Shown: in pieces, positions 36,627 to 45,184 of the stretch | Position numbering within the stretch: the stretch's first letter is position 1 | Layout of the letters: every line of letters starts with the position of its first letter | Origin: Arthrobacter sp. D5-1 | GTDB taxonomy: Bacteria > Actinomycetota > Actinomycetes > Actinomycetales > Micrococcaceae | Direction: 5' to 3' | Length of the DNA stretch: 64,000 nt | NCBI RefSeq assembly: GCF_017357425.1 | Contig: NZ_CP014573.1 | Coordinates: 3,222 to 67,221 of the forward strand | The notes under the pieces: generated by a model | Told to the model about the DNA's origin: nothing | Databases searched by the model: none | What the model saw: the letters and a program-made list of their open reading frames with translations, nothing else | Made by a program: the position numbers and the translations under genes

Positions 36627-36896
36627 TTAGACGAAGGCGCGGACGATACCTGAGGAGCCGGTGATGATGATGCAGCCCATCAGGACCCAGCCGAGTTTGG
36701 CGATTGATTCGCCGCCTTCTCCACGACGGAGCTGGATGACCATGCCGATGCCGACGATGATCACGCCAAGGACGCCAAGGACGAGGCCGATACCGGAGGC
36801 CCAGTTCAGGACGGTGAGCAGTCCGCCGGCTTCGGCGGGCACGACAGGGGTCGGGTTGGGGATGACGCTCGCGGCAAGAGCGGAGAAGGAGTTCAT
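36627..36896 (-). CDS. Small two-helix membrane protein (VirB2/TrbC-like)
   Basis: 89 aa. A Pro/Ala-rich N-terminus is followed by two hydrophobic helices (LNWASGIGLVLGVLGVIIVGIGMVI and LGWVLMGCIIITGSSGIVRAF) joined by a short charged loop RRGEGGES. Size and topology match pilin-like VirB2/TrbC subunits. It sits between the VirB8-like gene and a P-loop protein with gaps of 27 and 18 bases. Confidence 0.7.
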   Translation of the reverse strand: MNSFSALAASVIPNPTPVVPAEAGGLLTVLNWASGIGLVLGVLGVIIVGIGMVIQLRRGEGGESIAKLGWVLMGCIIITGSSGIVRAFV

Positions 36897-36914
36897 GGTG
36901 AGACCTTTCAGTGG

Positions 36915-37517
36915 TTAGTGCTTTGGGTTGGGTTCCGTAGCCAGAGCAGCTACGTCGGTGATGAAGCGTTGATATTCCTTGCCCGGTGGTGTCGTCGTGG
37001 AGTCGCCGTGCCGCCATGCCTCGACCCAGGGGAGGATCCAGAGGCGCGGTGCTCCCCCGCCGATAATCGCTGCGAAGTCACGCAGCGCCTTGGGGGTCTT
37101 TCCTGGTGCATCTGCCAGAACGGCGAGGCCGATAAGTTCAACCTTGGGTGTTGCTCCTGATGCCCATTGGGTCAGGGCGCTTTGCGCGCTGGTGAGGCCA
37201 CGCATATCGTTGCGGCAAACCAGCAGCACCCGGGGCTTGCTGCCGTCCTGCATAACAGGCCAGCAGTGCCCGGCAGGGCGTGCCCAGCCGATCAGGTCCG
37301 CGGTGCGGCTTTCACCCGCTCCCCCGTGGCTACCAACAATCCACAACAGCGTGGACCCGGACACTACGCGGTTGGCCAGCCGGTCCGCGGTGTCCGGTTC
37401 GACCATGCCCCTCAGCGGTGTGCTGATCGCGGCAGCTGGCGGGACGTGCACCTCGGGTGTTTCCTCGTCGTCGCTTTCGGCTGGGCTGGTGATCCAGGGG
37501 TTCAGAGACAGTTGCAT
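36915..37517 (-). CDS. Degenerate P-loop protein of the T4SS operon
   Basis: 200 aa. WIVGSHGGAGESRTADLIGW resembles a ParA/MinD P-loop in which the Lys-Thr is replaced by Glu-Ser, so ATP hydrolysis is doubtful. The rest (LLVCRNDMRGLTSAQSALTQW, LIGLAVLADAPGKTPKALRDF) keeps the alpha/beta arrangement of an ATPase-like fold. It may pair with the larger ATPase 33 bases upstream. Similar proteins are common in Arthrobacter-type transfer operons; role unknown. Confidence 0.7.
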   Translation of the reverse strand: MQLSLNPWITSPAESDDEETPEVHVPPAAAISTPLRGMVEPDTADRLANRVVSGSTLLWIVGSHGGAGESRTADLIGWARPAGHCWPVMQDGSKPRVLLVCRNDMRGLTSAQSALTQWASGATPKVELIGLAVLADAPGKTPKALRDFAAIIGGGAPRLWILPWVEAWRHGDSTTTPPGKEYQRFITDVAALATEPNPKH

Positions 37518-37550
37518 CGTTCCTCCTTTCCGTCGTTCGCTGTTGGGTGT

Positions 37551-38996
37551 CTAAAAGCCCTTGGCGACGGCGGCCGCGGCGGCCAGCCATGCCCGCTGGG
37601 TCGCGGGCTGCAGGGCTTCATAGCGGATGGGGCCGTTGACCAGGGCCGGGTCGTAAGGAATCCGGACGACAGTACGGACGAATGGCTCGAAACCGTCTGC
37701 GATCCGCTGCGCCTCAGCCTTTGCCCGCTTCAGGGCATCCCCAGTCATGCTGCGCTTGGCGTCGGTGGACTCGGAGACGATCACGACGGCGTTGCGTGCC
37801 AGCTCGGCGTCGTGGCCGCCACGGGATTCGAGAGTTTGCAGGGTCAGCCGGGCTGCTTCCGCTCGATCCTCGATGGCGGTGACCGGGACGACGAGCTGGT
37901 TGGTGTGGTCGATCATCCGGCGCCAGTTGGCCGCACGGGCGGTGTTGCCGGAGTCCATGATGACCAGCCGGTAGTAGCGGGTGAGGACCTGGTGGGCGAT
38001 GTCCACTTCCTCGGCGGTGACTTCGTGGTCGCCTTCTTCGTTTTCGTCTGAGCGCAGCACGTCGAACTTGTCGGCCGTCTGGTGGTGGACGAACTTGGCG
38101 ATCTCGGCCGCGTTCGTGGACGGTGACAGCAGCTCGGTGGAGGAATCGATCAGGTCCAGGACGCTGCGGTCGTGGGCGCCCTTCTCGGTCCTCCAGCCCA
38201 GGGTGCCCTGGGACTCGTTGTTGTCCCAGGCGACGGTCGCGGCCCCGCTGTAGCGGGCAAGGATTGCCGAGAGCATCACCACCGTGGGTGTCTTGTTCGC
38301 CCCGCCCTTGCGGTTGACCACGGCGATGGTCCGCGGACCGGGCCAGTGCTGGCTGACGGTCCGAATATCCTCCCGCTCGGATAGTTCTTCCGCTGAGGGG
38401 TCCATTCGGAAGCCCATCCGGGTCAGGGCTCCGCGCCAGCCCTGCGTGGCTGGTTCCAGCACCGGGGCGCTGACCAGGAAGGAAGTCTCCTTCAAACTCC
38501 GCCGGGTCACCGGAGCATCAGCCTCAACAGCTTGCTGCGGTGCCTCGCTAGCAGGGGCAGCTTCTTCGGCCGCCAGAGTATCCACGGCCAGAGGCGGCCA
38601 GGTCTGCCGTTCAACCACGGGCTGGGCCGGCTCTGGTTTCACCAGAGGCCCTGCGGCGGGAGCGGTGTCGCTAATCTTCGGGGCGGCCGCTACGGATGCG
38701 CCGGTGCGGCGGCGGGCGGGCCGCGGTTCGTAGGAGACGGATTCGACGTTCCCGTCTGGGTGGACGATCAGTTCGCCGTGGCCTTCGGGATCTTCAATGC
38801 GGACGCGGACGGGGCGCTGCAGCGTCCTGGCTTCGGCCACGACCAGTGCCAGAGCGTTGTCGCGCAAATCCTGCAGCGTCTCCCCTGCAGGGACGACGCG
38901 GGAGTTTCCTGCGACGGTGACCTCGGCGGTGCCGTTGTCGCTGATGATGGCCTTGATGTTCGGGAAGGCCAGGACATCGCTTGGTGTGGTGCTCAT
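37551..38996 (-). CDS. ParA/MinD-like ATPase of the transfer operon
   Basis: 481 aa. The N-terminal 200 residues form an unusual extension rich in Ala/Pro/Glu. The C-terminal ATPase begins with a deviant Walker A: AVVNRKGGANKTPTVVMLSA. NNESQGTLGWRTE and YRLVIMDSGNTARAANWRRM are typical MinD/ParA strands. In this operon it probably positions or assembles the transfer apparatus; segregation is more likely served by the genes at 47995-48867. Ser/Thr after Lys is present (Thr) but Asn replaces Gly before it. Confidence 0.8.
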   Translation of the reverse strand: MSTTPSDVLAFPNIKAIISDNGTAEVTVAGNSRVVPAGETLQDLRDNALALVVAEARTLQRPVRVRIEDPEGHGELIVHPDGNVESVSYEPRPARRRTGASVAAAPKISDTAPAAGPLVKPEPAQPVVERQTWPPLAVDTLAAEEAAPASEAPQQAVEADAPVTRRSLKETSFLVSAPVLEPATQGWRGALTRMGFRMDPSAEELSEREDIRTVSQHWPGPRTIAVVNRKGGANKTPTVVMLSAILARYSGAATVAWDNNESQGTLGWRTEKGAHDRSVLDLIDSSTELLSPSTNAAEIAKFVHHQTADKFDVLRSDENEEGDHEVTAEEVDIAHQVLTRYYRLVIMDSGNTARAANWRRMIDHTNQLVVPVTAIEDRAEAARLTLQTLESRGGHDAELARNAVVIVSESTDAKRSMTGDALKRAKAEAQRIADGFEPFVRTVVRIPYDPALVNGPIRYEALQPATQRAWLAAAAAVAKGF

Positions 38997-39040
38997 AAAT
39001 CTGATTCCTTACGTTGACGGAGTGAGTGAGGCACGTACGG

Positions 39041-39550
39041 TTAGGACGCGGGCGGGGTGAGCCGGTTGACTTTCCACGGGGCTTCCGTGCCGGTGCGGAG
39101 CAGCTGCAGGGTGTAGGTGCCGGCATCGGTGGGAACGGCAGCCATGACGCCATAGCCATTGGCTTCATCGACCGTCAGCGTCGCGGGGCCGGTGACGCGG
39201 GTGGCGGGGACGTTGGCGGGGTCCACGGCTGAATAATCGGCTGTGGCCTGCGGAGTCAGCCAGCGGGCCAGATCGTTGGCCCACTGCTTGTCCTCCACGC
39301 CCGGGCGGGCGAAGTCCGTCATGGCCTTCTGCGCGGTCTCTACGGCGGCGTCCTTGCTGGCCTGATCCCAGCTGATGCCGATGGTGGCCGGGACGGTGCC
39401 GCCTGGAGCCTGCGGGCCGCTGCTCGCGCTTAGGGAAACCGGTGCAGAAGCGGCGGCTGCACTGGTCGCCGGCGCTGGTGTAGTGTTCGCTGCCGGCGCG
39501 CAGGCCGTGCACAGCAGAACCATCGCGGTCAGTGGCAGTGACTTCTTCAC
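39041..39550 (-). CDS. Transfer-operon lipoprotein
   Basis: 169 aa. A signal peptide with a lipobox-like LLCTAC puts the lipidated Cys at about residue 17. A Pro/Ala/Thr/Ser-rich spacer is followed by an NTF2-like domain (QASKDAAVETAQKAMTDFARP, WANDLARWLTPQATADYSAV). The small extracytoplasmic domain suggests a VirB8-like or scaffold function. Its start overlaps the upstream gene by four bases. Confidence 0.75.
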   Translation of the reverse strand: MKKSLPLTAMVLLCTACAPAANTTPAPATSAAAASAPVSLSASSGPQAPGGTVPATIGISWDQASKDAAVETAQKAMTDFARPGVEDKQWANDLARWLTPQATADYSAVDPANVPATRVTGPATLTVDEANGYGVMAAVPTDAGTYTLQLLRTGTEAPWKVNRLTPPAS

Positions 39551-40626
39551 TTCTTCTCCTCTTGGGTGGGCAGGTACAGGAAGGCTGACGGGATCGTGTT
39601 GCTCACGGTGCGGGTGTAGTAGTTGTGGTCATCCGGCGGCGGGTTGCCGTTGTAGCCCTCTTCGACGTAGGTCCCGTCGTTCTTGACTTCCTTGACCACC
39701 GCCACGTGGCCGAAGGTGGGGTCTGACCCGCCGACGCCTGGCGCGTACCAGACGACCGCACCGACCCGGGGCGTGCTGCCGGTGGGCCAGCCCTTGGCGT
39801 CCCATCCGGCCTTCCACGTCACCGCGGAACCGAGGCCCTGCCCGTCCGGGCGGAAGTTCCCGTTCAGGAACTTGAACGGGGCACTGGTGGACCCCATCTG
39901 CTGGTTGACCCGCCACAGGGCGAAGTCCACGCACTCGCGGTAAAACATGCCCAACGGCGAGGCGGCCGCGGAACCTGCCCCTACCTGCAACCAAGTCGGA
40001 GAGTCCTTCCACGGGTAGTCATCCCCCGCACCGGACTTCCCTGGGATGGCGCAGTCACTGCCCTCGAGGGAGAAGCTCCCGCCCGAGAGCGCCTGGACGA
40101 GCTCGACGGCCTCAGGCCAATACTTCTGGTAGTGGTACGGGTCCGCGTTCCGCTGGACCTTGTTCCCGGCGATAGTCGGCTCCAACAGCTCCCAACCCGG
40201 TACAGCCTGCAGCGCCTTGATGAAATTGGTGGCACTGATCGTTGGATCCATGCGATCCGCGTAGGAGCCCCACGCGCCGTTGTCGCGCTGCTGAAACAAC
40301 CCACGGGAATCCGGGCCGGGACCGTCGCCGTAGTCCAGCACACGCAGTCCCGACTCCCCTAGAGCCACCATGACGCTGATGGTCTGGCCCTTCACGGAGA
40401 GGTTCAGCGCCTTACCGGCGCCCATCACAGCGGCAGCGTTCTTCAACTGCTCCGCGCTGTATCCCTCCACGTTCGTGTTTCCGTCCAGGGCCACAGCTGC
40501 CGGGCCACAGTCGGCCGCCGCAGGTTTCGCAGGATTCAGCAGAAGGATGAATGAGAAGACCAGCCCGAAAAGCAGCCCGGGAATGACGATCAAGGCCACA
40601 AGCACCAACGACTTCCGTTGGTTCAT
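39547..40626 (-). CDS. Membrane-anchored transglycosylase/CHAP cell-wall hydrolase
   Basis: 359 aa, first gene of the T4SS operon. One N-terminal membrane helix (residues about 8-32). A lysozyme-like domain follows (ISVMVALGESGLRVLDYGDG, SRGLFQQRDNGAWGSYADRM, FIKALQAVPGWELLEPTIA), with Glu in ALGESGL as likely catalyst. The C-terminal CHAP domain has Cys in YRECVDFALWRVN, His in FGHVAVVKEV and EEGYNG. Such VirB1-like bifunctional hydrolases open peptidoglycan for the secretion channel. Confidence 0.85.
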   Translation of the reverse strand: MNQRKSLVLVALIVIPGLLFGLVFSFILLLNPAKPAAADCGPAAVALDGNTNVEGYSAEQLKNAAAVMGAGKALNLSVKGQTISVMVALGESGLRVLDYGDGPGPDSRGLFQQRDNGAWGSYADRMDPTISATNFIKALQAVPGWELLEPTIAGNKVQRNADPYHYQKYWPEAVELVQALSGGSFSLEGSDCAIPGKSGAGDDYPWKDSPTWLQVGAGSAAASPLGMFYRECVDFALWRVNQQMGSTSAPFKFLNGNFRPDGQGLGSAVTWKAGWDAKGWPTGSTPRVGAVVWYAPGVGGSDPTFGHVAVVKEVKNDGTYVEEGYNGNPPPDDHNYYTRTVSNTIPSAFLYLPTQEEKK

Positions 40627-40774
40627 CGTGTGGTCCGTTCTCTGACGAACGACCTTAGGTCTTGCATGACCGTTCCCTCCCCCGTGTGCCGAAACTCGCG
40701 TCTTCGACTAGGCGTCCTGGCCAAGATGCCGGGGGTGCGTACCTGATGGGCCGAACCCCTACCCGGCTAAACTC

Positions 40775-40850
40775 GGCCAAGAAGCTAAAATAAAGATAGA
40801 TACCAAATATTGAGTATTTGAAAATATTTAACTATTGGTAGCAGTTTAGC
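40775..40850. promoter_or_regulatory. AT-rich divergent promoter region with dyads
   Basis: A locally very AT-rich block lies between the T4SS operon start (40626, minus) and the regulator gene (40891, plus). It carries TACCAA (40801-40806) ... TTGGTA (40835-40840) as an inverted repeat, an inner AAATATT/AATATTT pair, and a TGAGTATTTG element (40811-40820) resembling the partition-type boxes elsewhere. It likely holds both promoters and an operator. Confidence 0.55.
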
Positions 40851-40890
40851 AGGTTCATTGTCATGCGTCCTGTCACGTCAAGGAGTGTTT

Positions 40891-41628
40891 GTGCCCGTCT
40901 CAGCCAAAGAGTTCAAGAGCTGGCTGGACGCTGCGTCCATCAGCACTTCCCCGGCTGCCCTCAGTGCACTGACGGGCCTTAACCGCGGAACCCTGGGAAA
41001 CCAGCTGCGGAGAGGGAACGTGGCTGAATCGACGGTTGTCGCCGTAGCACGGGCAGCCGGGTTAGGGGTGCTTCAAGCTCTCACGGCCTTCGATGGATAT
41101 CGCGACGTTCTCTCCCGGCCCGTGGAACCGTCCGCTGCCGAAGTTTTGAGCCAGGTCCACCACGCGGATCTCATGGGAGAGCTGCAATTCCGGACCTCAA
41201 AGACCCATTACCCCCGCGAACTCAGAAGCCACATTCCACTCATTGAATTTCCGCACGATGGTTCTCACCGTGCCTGGGTGGACGCCCTGGATCCGGGAGA
41301 CCTACGACACCGCATGGCCGCGGAATCGGGAATGGCATTGACGTACATCATCACGTCCCTCACGGAGAACCGTCTCTCGCCGCACCTTGCCGTAGCGGCG
41401 TCCCGGGCGACCGGAGGGTCTTTCGCCTCAGGACTCGTCGTTGTCGGCCTGATAACGCCGGCAGAAGGCGGCTGGCAGGTGCGTGCACGCGAAGACGAAC
41501 TGCTGGAGGTTTCCGACGACGCCCTTGTGGAGCTGATTTCAGCGCGCATTAACCTCCTGCAGCGCCGAGTGAAACAGCGCAAAGAGGCCCGGGAATACGC
41601 AGAGAAGATGACGGAGCTCCTGGGATGA
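40891..41628 (+). CDS. Helix-turn-helix regulator divergent from the T4SS operon
   Basis: 245 aa from GTG 40891 with AAGGAG five bases upstream. The N-terminus holds an HTH-like stretch (PAALSALTGLNRGTLGNQLRRGNVAESTVVAVARAAGL). The middle has no obvious domain and the C-terminus is a charged helix (LLQRRVKQRKEAREYAEKM). Position makes it a likely regulator of conjugation genes. Its stop overlaps the next gene (ATGA), so the pair is probably functionally linked. Confidence 0.7.
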   Translation: MPVSAKEFKSWLDAASISTSPAALSALTGLNRGTLGNQLRRGNVAESTVVAVARAAGLGVLQALTAFDGYRDVLSRPVEPSAAEVLSQVHHADLMGELQFRTSKTHYPRELRSHIPLIEFPHDGSHRAWVDALDPGDLRHRMAAESGMALTYIITSLTENRLSPHLAVAASRATGGSFASGLVVVGLITPAEGGWQVRAREDELLEVSDDALVELISARINLLQRRVKQRKEAREYAEKMTELLG

Positions 41629-42386
41629 AGGTGCTGGCCGTTGTACCCACTCTGATGCTCATTCTCTTGGGGAGCCTGACGTTCAAACGCCTCAATGCCC
41701 CTACTACGGGATATCAGCATGCACTCAAGGGAAAAGGCAGAAACGTCGCGCTGTCAGGAATATTCCTCACACTGGCTTACCTGCTTCTTGTACCACCCGT
41801 GTATTACGCAGTCGACTCCATCATGCCCATCACGAACGCGACGGACTTGCTTTCGAAATACTGCGCTCTGGTCGCCGTGGCGTTTCTTGGAGGCCACCTC
41901 AGCCAGGCCTACGGTTCAACGTTCGCCAGACGCTGGACTGTAGGCATGCCCGGTGCGGTCATGCTTGGCCTCACCGCTACAGGCCTCCTGTTGACGGTTC
42001 TGGCCACGGACGGCCCGGCCCCCTCCCCACAACTGCTTGATTATGCAGCGCAGCCCAGCGTCCGCCTTAACACCTGGCTGGTCCTGATCTATGTTGCCTA
42101 CGTCGTAACACCCCTGATTCGGCCGGCCTACTTGGACGCCCGTCGGAACCCTTTGGCCATTGGGAAAGTGGCGTCTGGGATGATCGCGGGAGGCTTCACG
42201 CTGTCCTTGCTGCGGGCCGGTAGCTATCCCGCGGAATGGTATGGGTCCAAAGACCTCGCCTATGTGTACATGCTCATCTCCTACGCCTCGACCGCCTTGG
42301 TCGTTATTGGCCTTGCGCTGTTTGCATATGCGCGACGCCAGAAAAAGCCAGAACGTGAGCTGGGATCCGCCCTGTCGATCGACTAG
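41625..42386 (+). CDS. Polytopic membrane protein coupled to the regulator
   Basis: 253 aa with about seven hydrophobic segments; basic loops and tail (ARRQKKPERE). No transporter signature recognised. The overlap with the HTH gene resembles regulator/membrane-protein pairs seen in other actinobacteria, where the membrane protein may sense a signal or antagonise the regulator. Function inferred from arrangement only. Confidence 0.65.
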   Translation: MKVLAVVPTLMLILLGSLTFKRLNAPTTGYQHALKGKGRNVALSGIFLTLAYLLLVPPVYYAVDSIMPITNATDLLSKYCALVAVAFLGGHLSQAYGSTFARRWTVGMPGAVMLGLTATGLLLTVLATDGPAPSPQLLDYAAQPSVRLNTWLVLIYVAYVVTPLIRPAYLDARRNPLAIGKVASGMIAGGFTLSLLRAGSYPAEWYGSKDLAYVYMLISYASTALVVIGLALFAYARRQKKPERELGSALSID

Positions 42387-42395
42387 AAGGACGCT

Positions 42396-42695
42396 ATGAC
42401 GACTCCCCAACAGGCAAAGACAGCCGTGCAGAAGGTACTGGCAGAGGTCCCACGTGAGCACGAGGCGGCGTACCAGGTCATCTACGCCGCAGTCCGTGTC
42501 TGTGTGGAGGCTGGCATGGAGCGGAAGGCGGCCGCGAGATTTCTCGGCATCTCACGTTGGCGCATCGACAAACAAGGCCGTTACTTCCGCTCGCTCAGAG
42601 CTACCCGGGATCTGTTCCGCGGGGCTTTTAGCGCTACCTCCGCGCAGACGGCCGCCGGGCCCGTCGATGAGATAGTGCGGCGGGCATGGTCGTGA
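42396..42695 (+). CDS. Small HTH-containing protein, 99 aa
   Basis: Nine bases after the membrane-protein gene with AGAAGGA as ribosome binding site. MERKAAARFLGISRWRIDKQGRYF reads as a helix-turn-helix. Basic and soluble. Possibly a third member of the 40891-42695 unit. No family recognised. Confidence 0.6.
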   Translation: MTTPQQAKTAVQKVLAEVPREHEAAYQVIYAAVRVCVEAGMERKAAARFLGISRWRIDKQGRYFRSLRATRDLFRGAFSATSAQTAAGPVDEIVRRAWS

Positions 42696-42715
42696 CATGC
42701 AGGCTCGACCCATAT

Positions 42716-42751
42716 CCAAAATTTTTGGAGTTTATGACATATTGGAGTCAT
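42716..42751. promoter_or_regulatory. Operator-like dyads before the RHH-type gene
   Basis: CCAAAA-T-TTTTGG is a perfect palindrome at 42716-42728. TTGGAGTTTATGAC and TTGGAGTCATGGAC form a direct repeat, and ATGAC/GTCAT at 42734-42751 an inverted one. This is a plausible promoter/operator for the small DNA-binding gene at 42873. Confidence 0.45.
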
Positions 42752-42872
42752 GGACTTTTCACCACGTGTCATGAGGGCCCGCGAAGCCACGGTATGGACG
42801 CCGAGCAAGATTAAGCTCGACACACCCGCGCGGATCCCTGCGTATGCATTCGTCGCGTGACACGTTAAAGCC

Positions 42873-43109
42873 ATGAGTGCACAACCAGGACGCGTCCGTC
42901 ACCCTGACGGCATAGATCTGGTGCTCCTGCAGGGCCGAGTGAGGCCGGAGCGCCGCAAAGCCATAAACAGCGCAGCTGCGAACTCTGGCCGGTCAGTCGG
43001 CCTTTACCTTGAGGACCTGGTCCTCTACTTGGAGAAGAACGGCGGACTGCCGGTCTTCCCCAAGATAAACCGACAAGCTGAGGAGCTGCCTATACAGGCC
43101 GCTTCTTAA
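42873..43109 (+). CDS. Ribbon-helix-helix-like small protein
   Basis: 78 aa. A putative strand (IDLVLLQGRVRPERRKAI) and two helices (NSAAANSGRSVGLYLEDLVLYLEKNG) give an RHH-type pattern seen in plasmid copy-number and relaxosome proteins. It ends in a terminator and precedes the Rep candidate, so a role in replication control is likely but not proven. Confidence 0.55.
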   Translation: MSAQPGRVRHPDGIDLVLLQGRVRPERRKAINSAAANSGRSVGLYLEDLVLYLEKNGGLPVFPKINRQAEELPIQAAS

Positions 43110-43117
43110 ACGAAAGA

Positions 43118-43136
43118 CCCCGCACTAGGTGCGGGG
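43118..43136 (+). terminator. Short GC hairpin after the RHH gene
   Basis: CCCCGCAC-TAG-GTGCGGGG, 8 bases past the stop. No U-tract. A GTG within it (43129) is in frame with the downstream gene but is an unlikely start. Confidence 0.6.
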
Positions 43137-43257
43137 CTTCCGAAATCCTTCCATCACCGTCTCTGTTTGGCGACTGTGCCGGCGATGGATACCAGAACCT
43201 TCCCGCGAGGGACGGTCCCTTTGTGTTCCCTTCAAACTGAAAGGTCTTGTCCCCCTT

Positions 43258-44607
43258 ATGGTACCGGACCCTGCCCGGGCGTCAACGCACGTCCCGGCCC
43301 GAGTTGTGCCCTGCGGCGAGCAGGGAAAGGCCACGCCGAGAATCCCCGGCTATGTGGCGGTGCAGGGCTTGCCTGGCGTCTGGAAGCAGCGCGACCACGC
43401 GCTACTAGGCGAGCATTCGAAACGCACCGAAGCCCCCCGGCGCCTTAACCGGATGGTGGAGCGGAACGAGGAAAACGTCCTTCGCGCCGTCCCTGAGGGC
43501 AGCTGCGCGCTGACGATGGACTTCGACTGGCTGGAAGCTATCCGCCAACACCCCAAGCTCACTTGGCGCAGATCCGACTTCCGCCGAAACCTCCTCGCCG
43601 TGGCCTCGCTTTTACTTCTGGGCTTCGACTTCAATAGCCACACGGTGACCCCGGGCAACGCCTACCTGTTGGCCTCAGCCGGTATCGGCCAAGGCACCCT
43701 GGGGCGCATCAAACGCTGGCTGATGCGCCACGGATTCCTCGCCATCGTCGCTGGCGGCCGCTCAGCGATCTACACCCCCAAAAACTGCAGCGGAGAGACC
43801 AACCTCTTCAAGGTTGGCGAACGCGAAGAACGGATGGCCGACAGGGCCGTCTACGTCCTCTGCCGTCCCGCCACCGAAGAGGAACTGGCCAGGTTCGGTG
43901 AAGAAGAAGTCCAGCGCATGGAATCCAAGTGCAAACTGGATCCGCTTCTGGGCATGTTCGGATTCGCTGTGGACATAAATGGCAACCCTAACCTGTCCAA
44001 AGGAAAATCAACCCCCAAAGGCATAATGGCGTGGGCTTCGCCCACACTGAAATCCTATTTTGAGGCGGCCACTAAATGGGTGGCCGATATGACGGCCGCT
44101 CGTACAGATCTGCAATGGCCAGCTGATAAAACGACAAGCGCCAATGACAAGGCAACCCGCGACTTCAACGAGTTGCAAGCGGCCCGTACCGTCCAATGGA
44201 ACTCACCGCCACTCCGTAAGCTGCGCTCACGCCACCTCGCCCGGATCCTGGCGCCCTTTTTCCGTGCCGGTTACACACCAAGCGATGTCCTGCACGCTCT
44301 CGACACCAAACCCGACGGCACCGAGCACCGTCACGATGGCTTCCACGGCGCGTTGAACCTTCCCGCGCTCCTGCAAAGCAGGCTCAACCACTGGCGGGTT
44401 AACGGCCAGCCTGTCTACAGCCGTCGGCAACGCGCCTTGCAGCGCTCCGAGGCGGCAAAAGCCCAAGCGAGGGCCGAAGCCCAGCGGATCCAGCAGCAAG
44501 CAGCTGAACGCCGCTCAGACACTGTGCGTGCGTCCTGGCGAACAAGGTTCGCTGATGACTACCAAAAGGGACTTCAGGAGGCTGCCGTACGCGGCACCAC
44601 GCGCTGA
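43258..44607 (+). CDS. Plasmid replication protein candidate
   Basis: About 449 aa from ATG 43258; the frame is open further upstream, and an ATG at 43453 is another possible start. Central winged-helix character: FRRNLLAVASLLLLGFDFNS, SAGIGQGTLGRIKRWLMRHG, FLAIVAGGRSAIYTPKN. The C-terminal part is helical and basic with a final Gln/Ala/Arg-rich coiled coil (AKAQARAEAQRIQQQAAERR). Length, position beside small regulators and a downstream gene-free region fit a theta-type replication initiator of Arthrobacter-type plasmids. No catalytic residues identify it, so the call is tentative. Confidence 0.55.
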   Translation: MVPDPARASTHVPARVVPCGEQGKATPRIPGYVAVQGLPGVWKQRDHALLGEHSKRTEAPRRLNRMVERNEENVLRAVPEGSCALTMDFDWLEAIRQHPKLTWRRSDFRRNLLAVASLLLLGFDFNSHTVTPGNAYLLASAGIGQGTLGRIKRWLMRHGFLAIVAGGRSAIYTPKNCSGETNLFKVGEREERMADRAVYVLCRPATEEELARFGEEEVQRMESKCKLDPLLGMFGFAVDINGNPNLSKGKSTPKGIMAWASPTLKSYFEAATKWVADMTAARTDLQWPADKTTSANDKATRDFNELQAARTVQWNSPPLRKLRSRHLARILAPFFRAGYTPSDVLHALDTKPDGTEHRHDGFHGALNLPALLQSRLNHWRVNGQPVYSRRQRALQRSEAAKAQARAEAQRIQQQAAERRSDTVRASWRTRFADDYQKGLQEAAVRGTTR

Positions 44608-44974
44608 CGCCCAATGTGGACCGCTTTGAGATTTATCCTCCGGTCTCCACCCGGCCCACAGTAGGGACAGCGCAAAACCGAAGCACTTCCCCATGGTCCA
44701 GGCCTGGGGGTTGCCGTCTCCCCCTACCGTCTCCGTTGGGTCTCTTTCAGCCGGGACGACACACATCTACCGTGCGGGCCGCGAGTGGGAGGGCACAGGA
44801 ACCGTGGCGGCGTGGCCGGCTTCTTAGGCACCGGGGGGATCCCAGCGAGCTACTGGCGGGGATGACCACAACCAGAAACCGCACAAATCGAGTATTTCTC
44901 CTAGGGGGGCTTGAATAAAAGTTCCTAGGTGGACTAGAGTGGAAGTGTTAGCAGCCCAACGAGAGGAACTGAAA
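44608..44974. other. Intergenic region after the Rep candidate, with a promoter
   Basis: No gene in about 370 bases. There are two CCGTCTCC-type repeats near 44720-44750, but no clear iterons. At the right end a promoter can be proposed: TTGAAT (44911-44916), 18-base spacer, TAGAGT (44935-44940), overlapped by the 21-bp motif 44923-44943 that recurs at 47005-47025. The region is a candidate origin. Confidence 0.5.
44923..44943 (+). promoter_or_regulatory. Shared 21-bp promoter/operator motif, copy 1
   Basis: The consensus CTAGGkGGACTAGnGTrGA occurs here and at 47005-47025 with 16 of 21 identical positions. Both copies cover the likely -10 region (TAGnGT) and lie 31 or 44 bases before a start codon. 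Confidence 0.55.
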
Positions 44975-45172
44975 ATGCTCACCGAAACCACCTATCCAAG
45001 CGGAAACACCGTCACCTTCGACCACGAAGACAAGTGGTTTCAGACCTTCGGAGCCGCCAACAACATCCTCAGCGGTGACTACGTGGCCGCCGGAGGAACC
45101 GGGCGCCAGCACTTCTGGATCGATAAGGAAAGCCTGCAGGCATACGTCCCCGCTGCCATCCGCCACGAATGA
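44975..45172 (+). CDS. Small hypothetical protein, 65 aa
   Basis: ATG 44975 with GAGAGGA seven bases upstream. The sequence begins MLTETTYPSGNTVTFDHEDKW and continues with GAANNILSGDYVAAGGTGRQHFWIDKESLQ. Soluble, no family recognised. It is followed by the DUF3846 gene after 12 bases, so the two are probably cotranscribed from the promoter at 44911-44940. Confidence 0.6.
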   Translation: MLTETTYPSGNTVTFDHEDKWFQTFGAANNILSGDYVAAGGTGRQHFWIDKESLQAYVPAAIRHE

Positions 45173-45184
45173 AGGAGCGCCGCC

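Noticed and set aside
43118-43257. Start of the Rep candidate at GTG 43129
   Set aside because: That codon lies within a terminator hairpin and the first 40 residues look non-coding.
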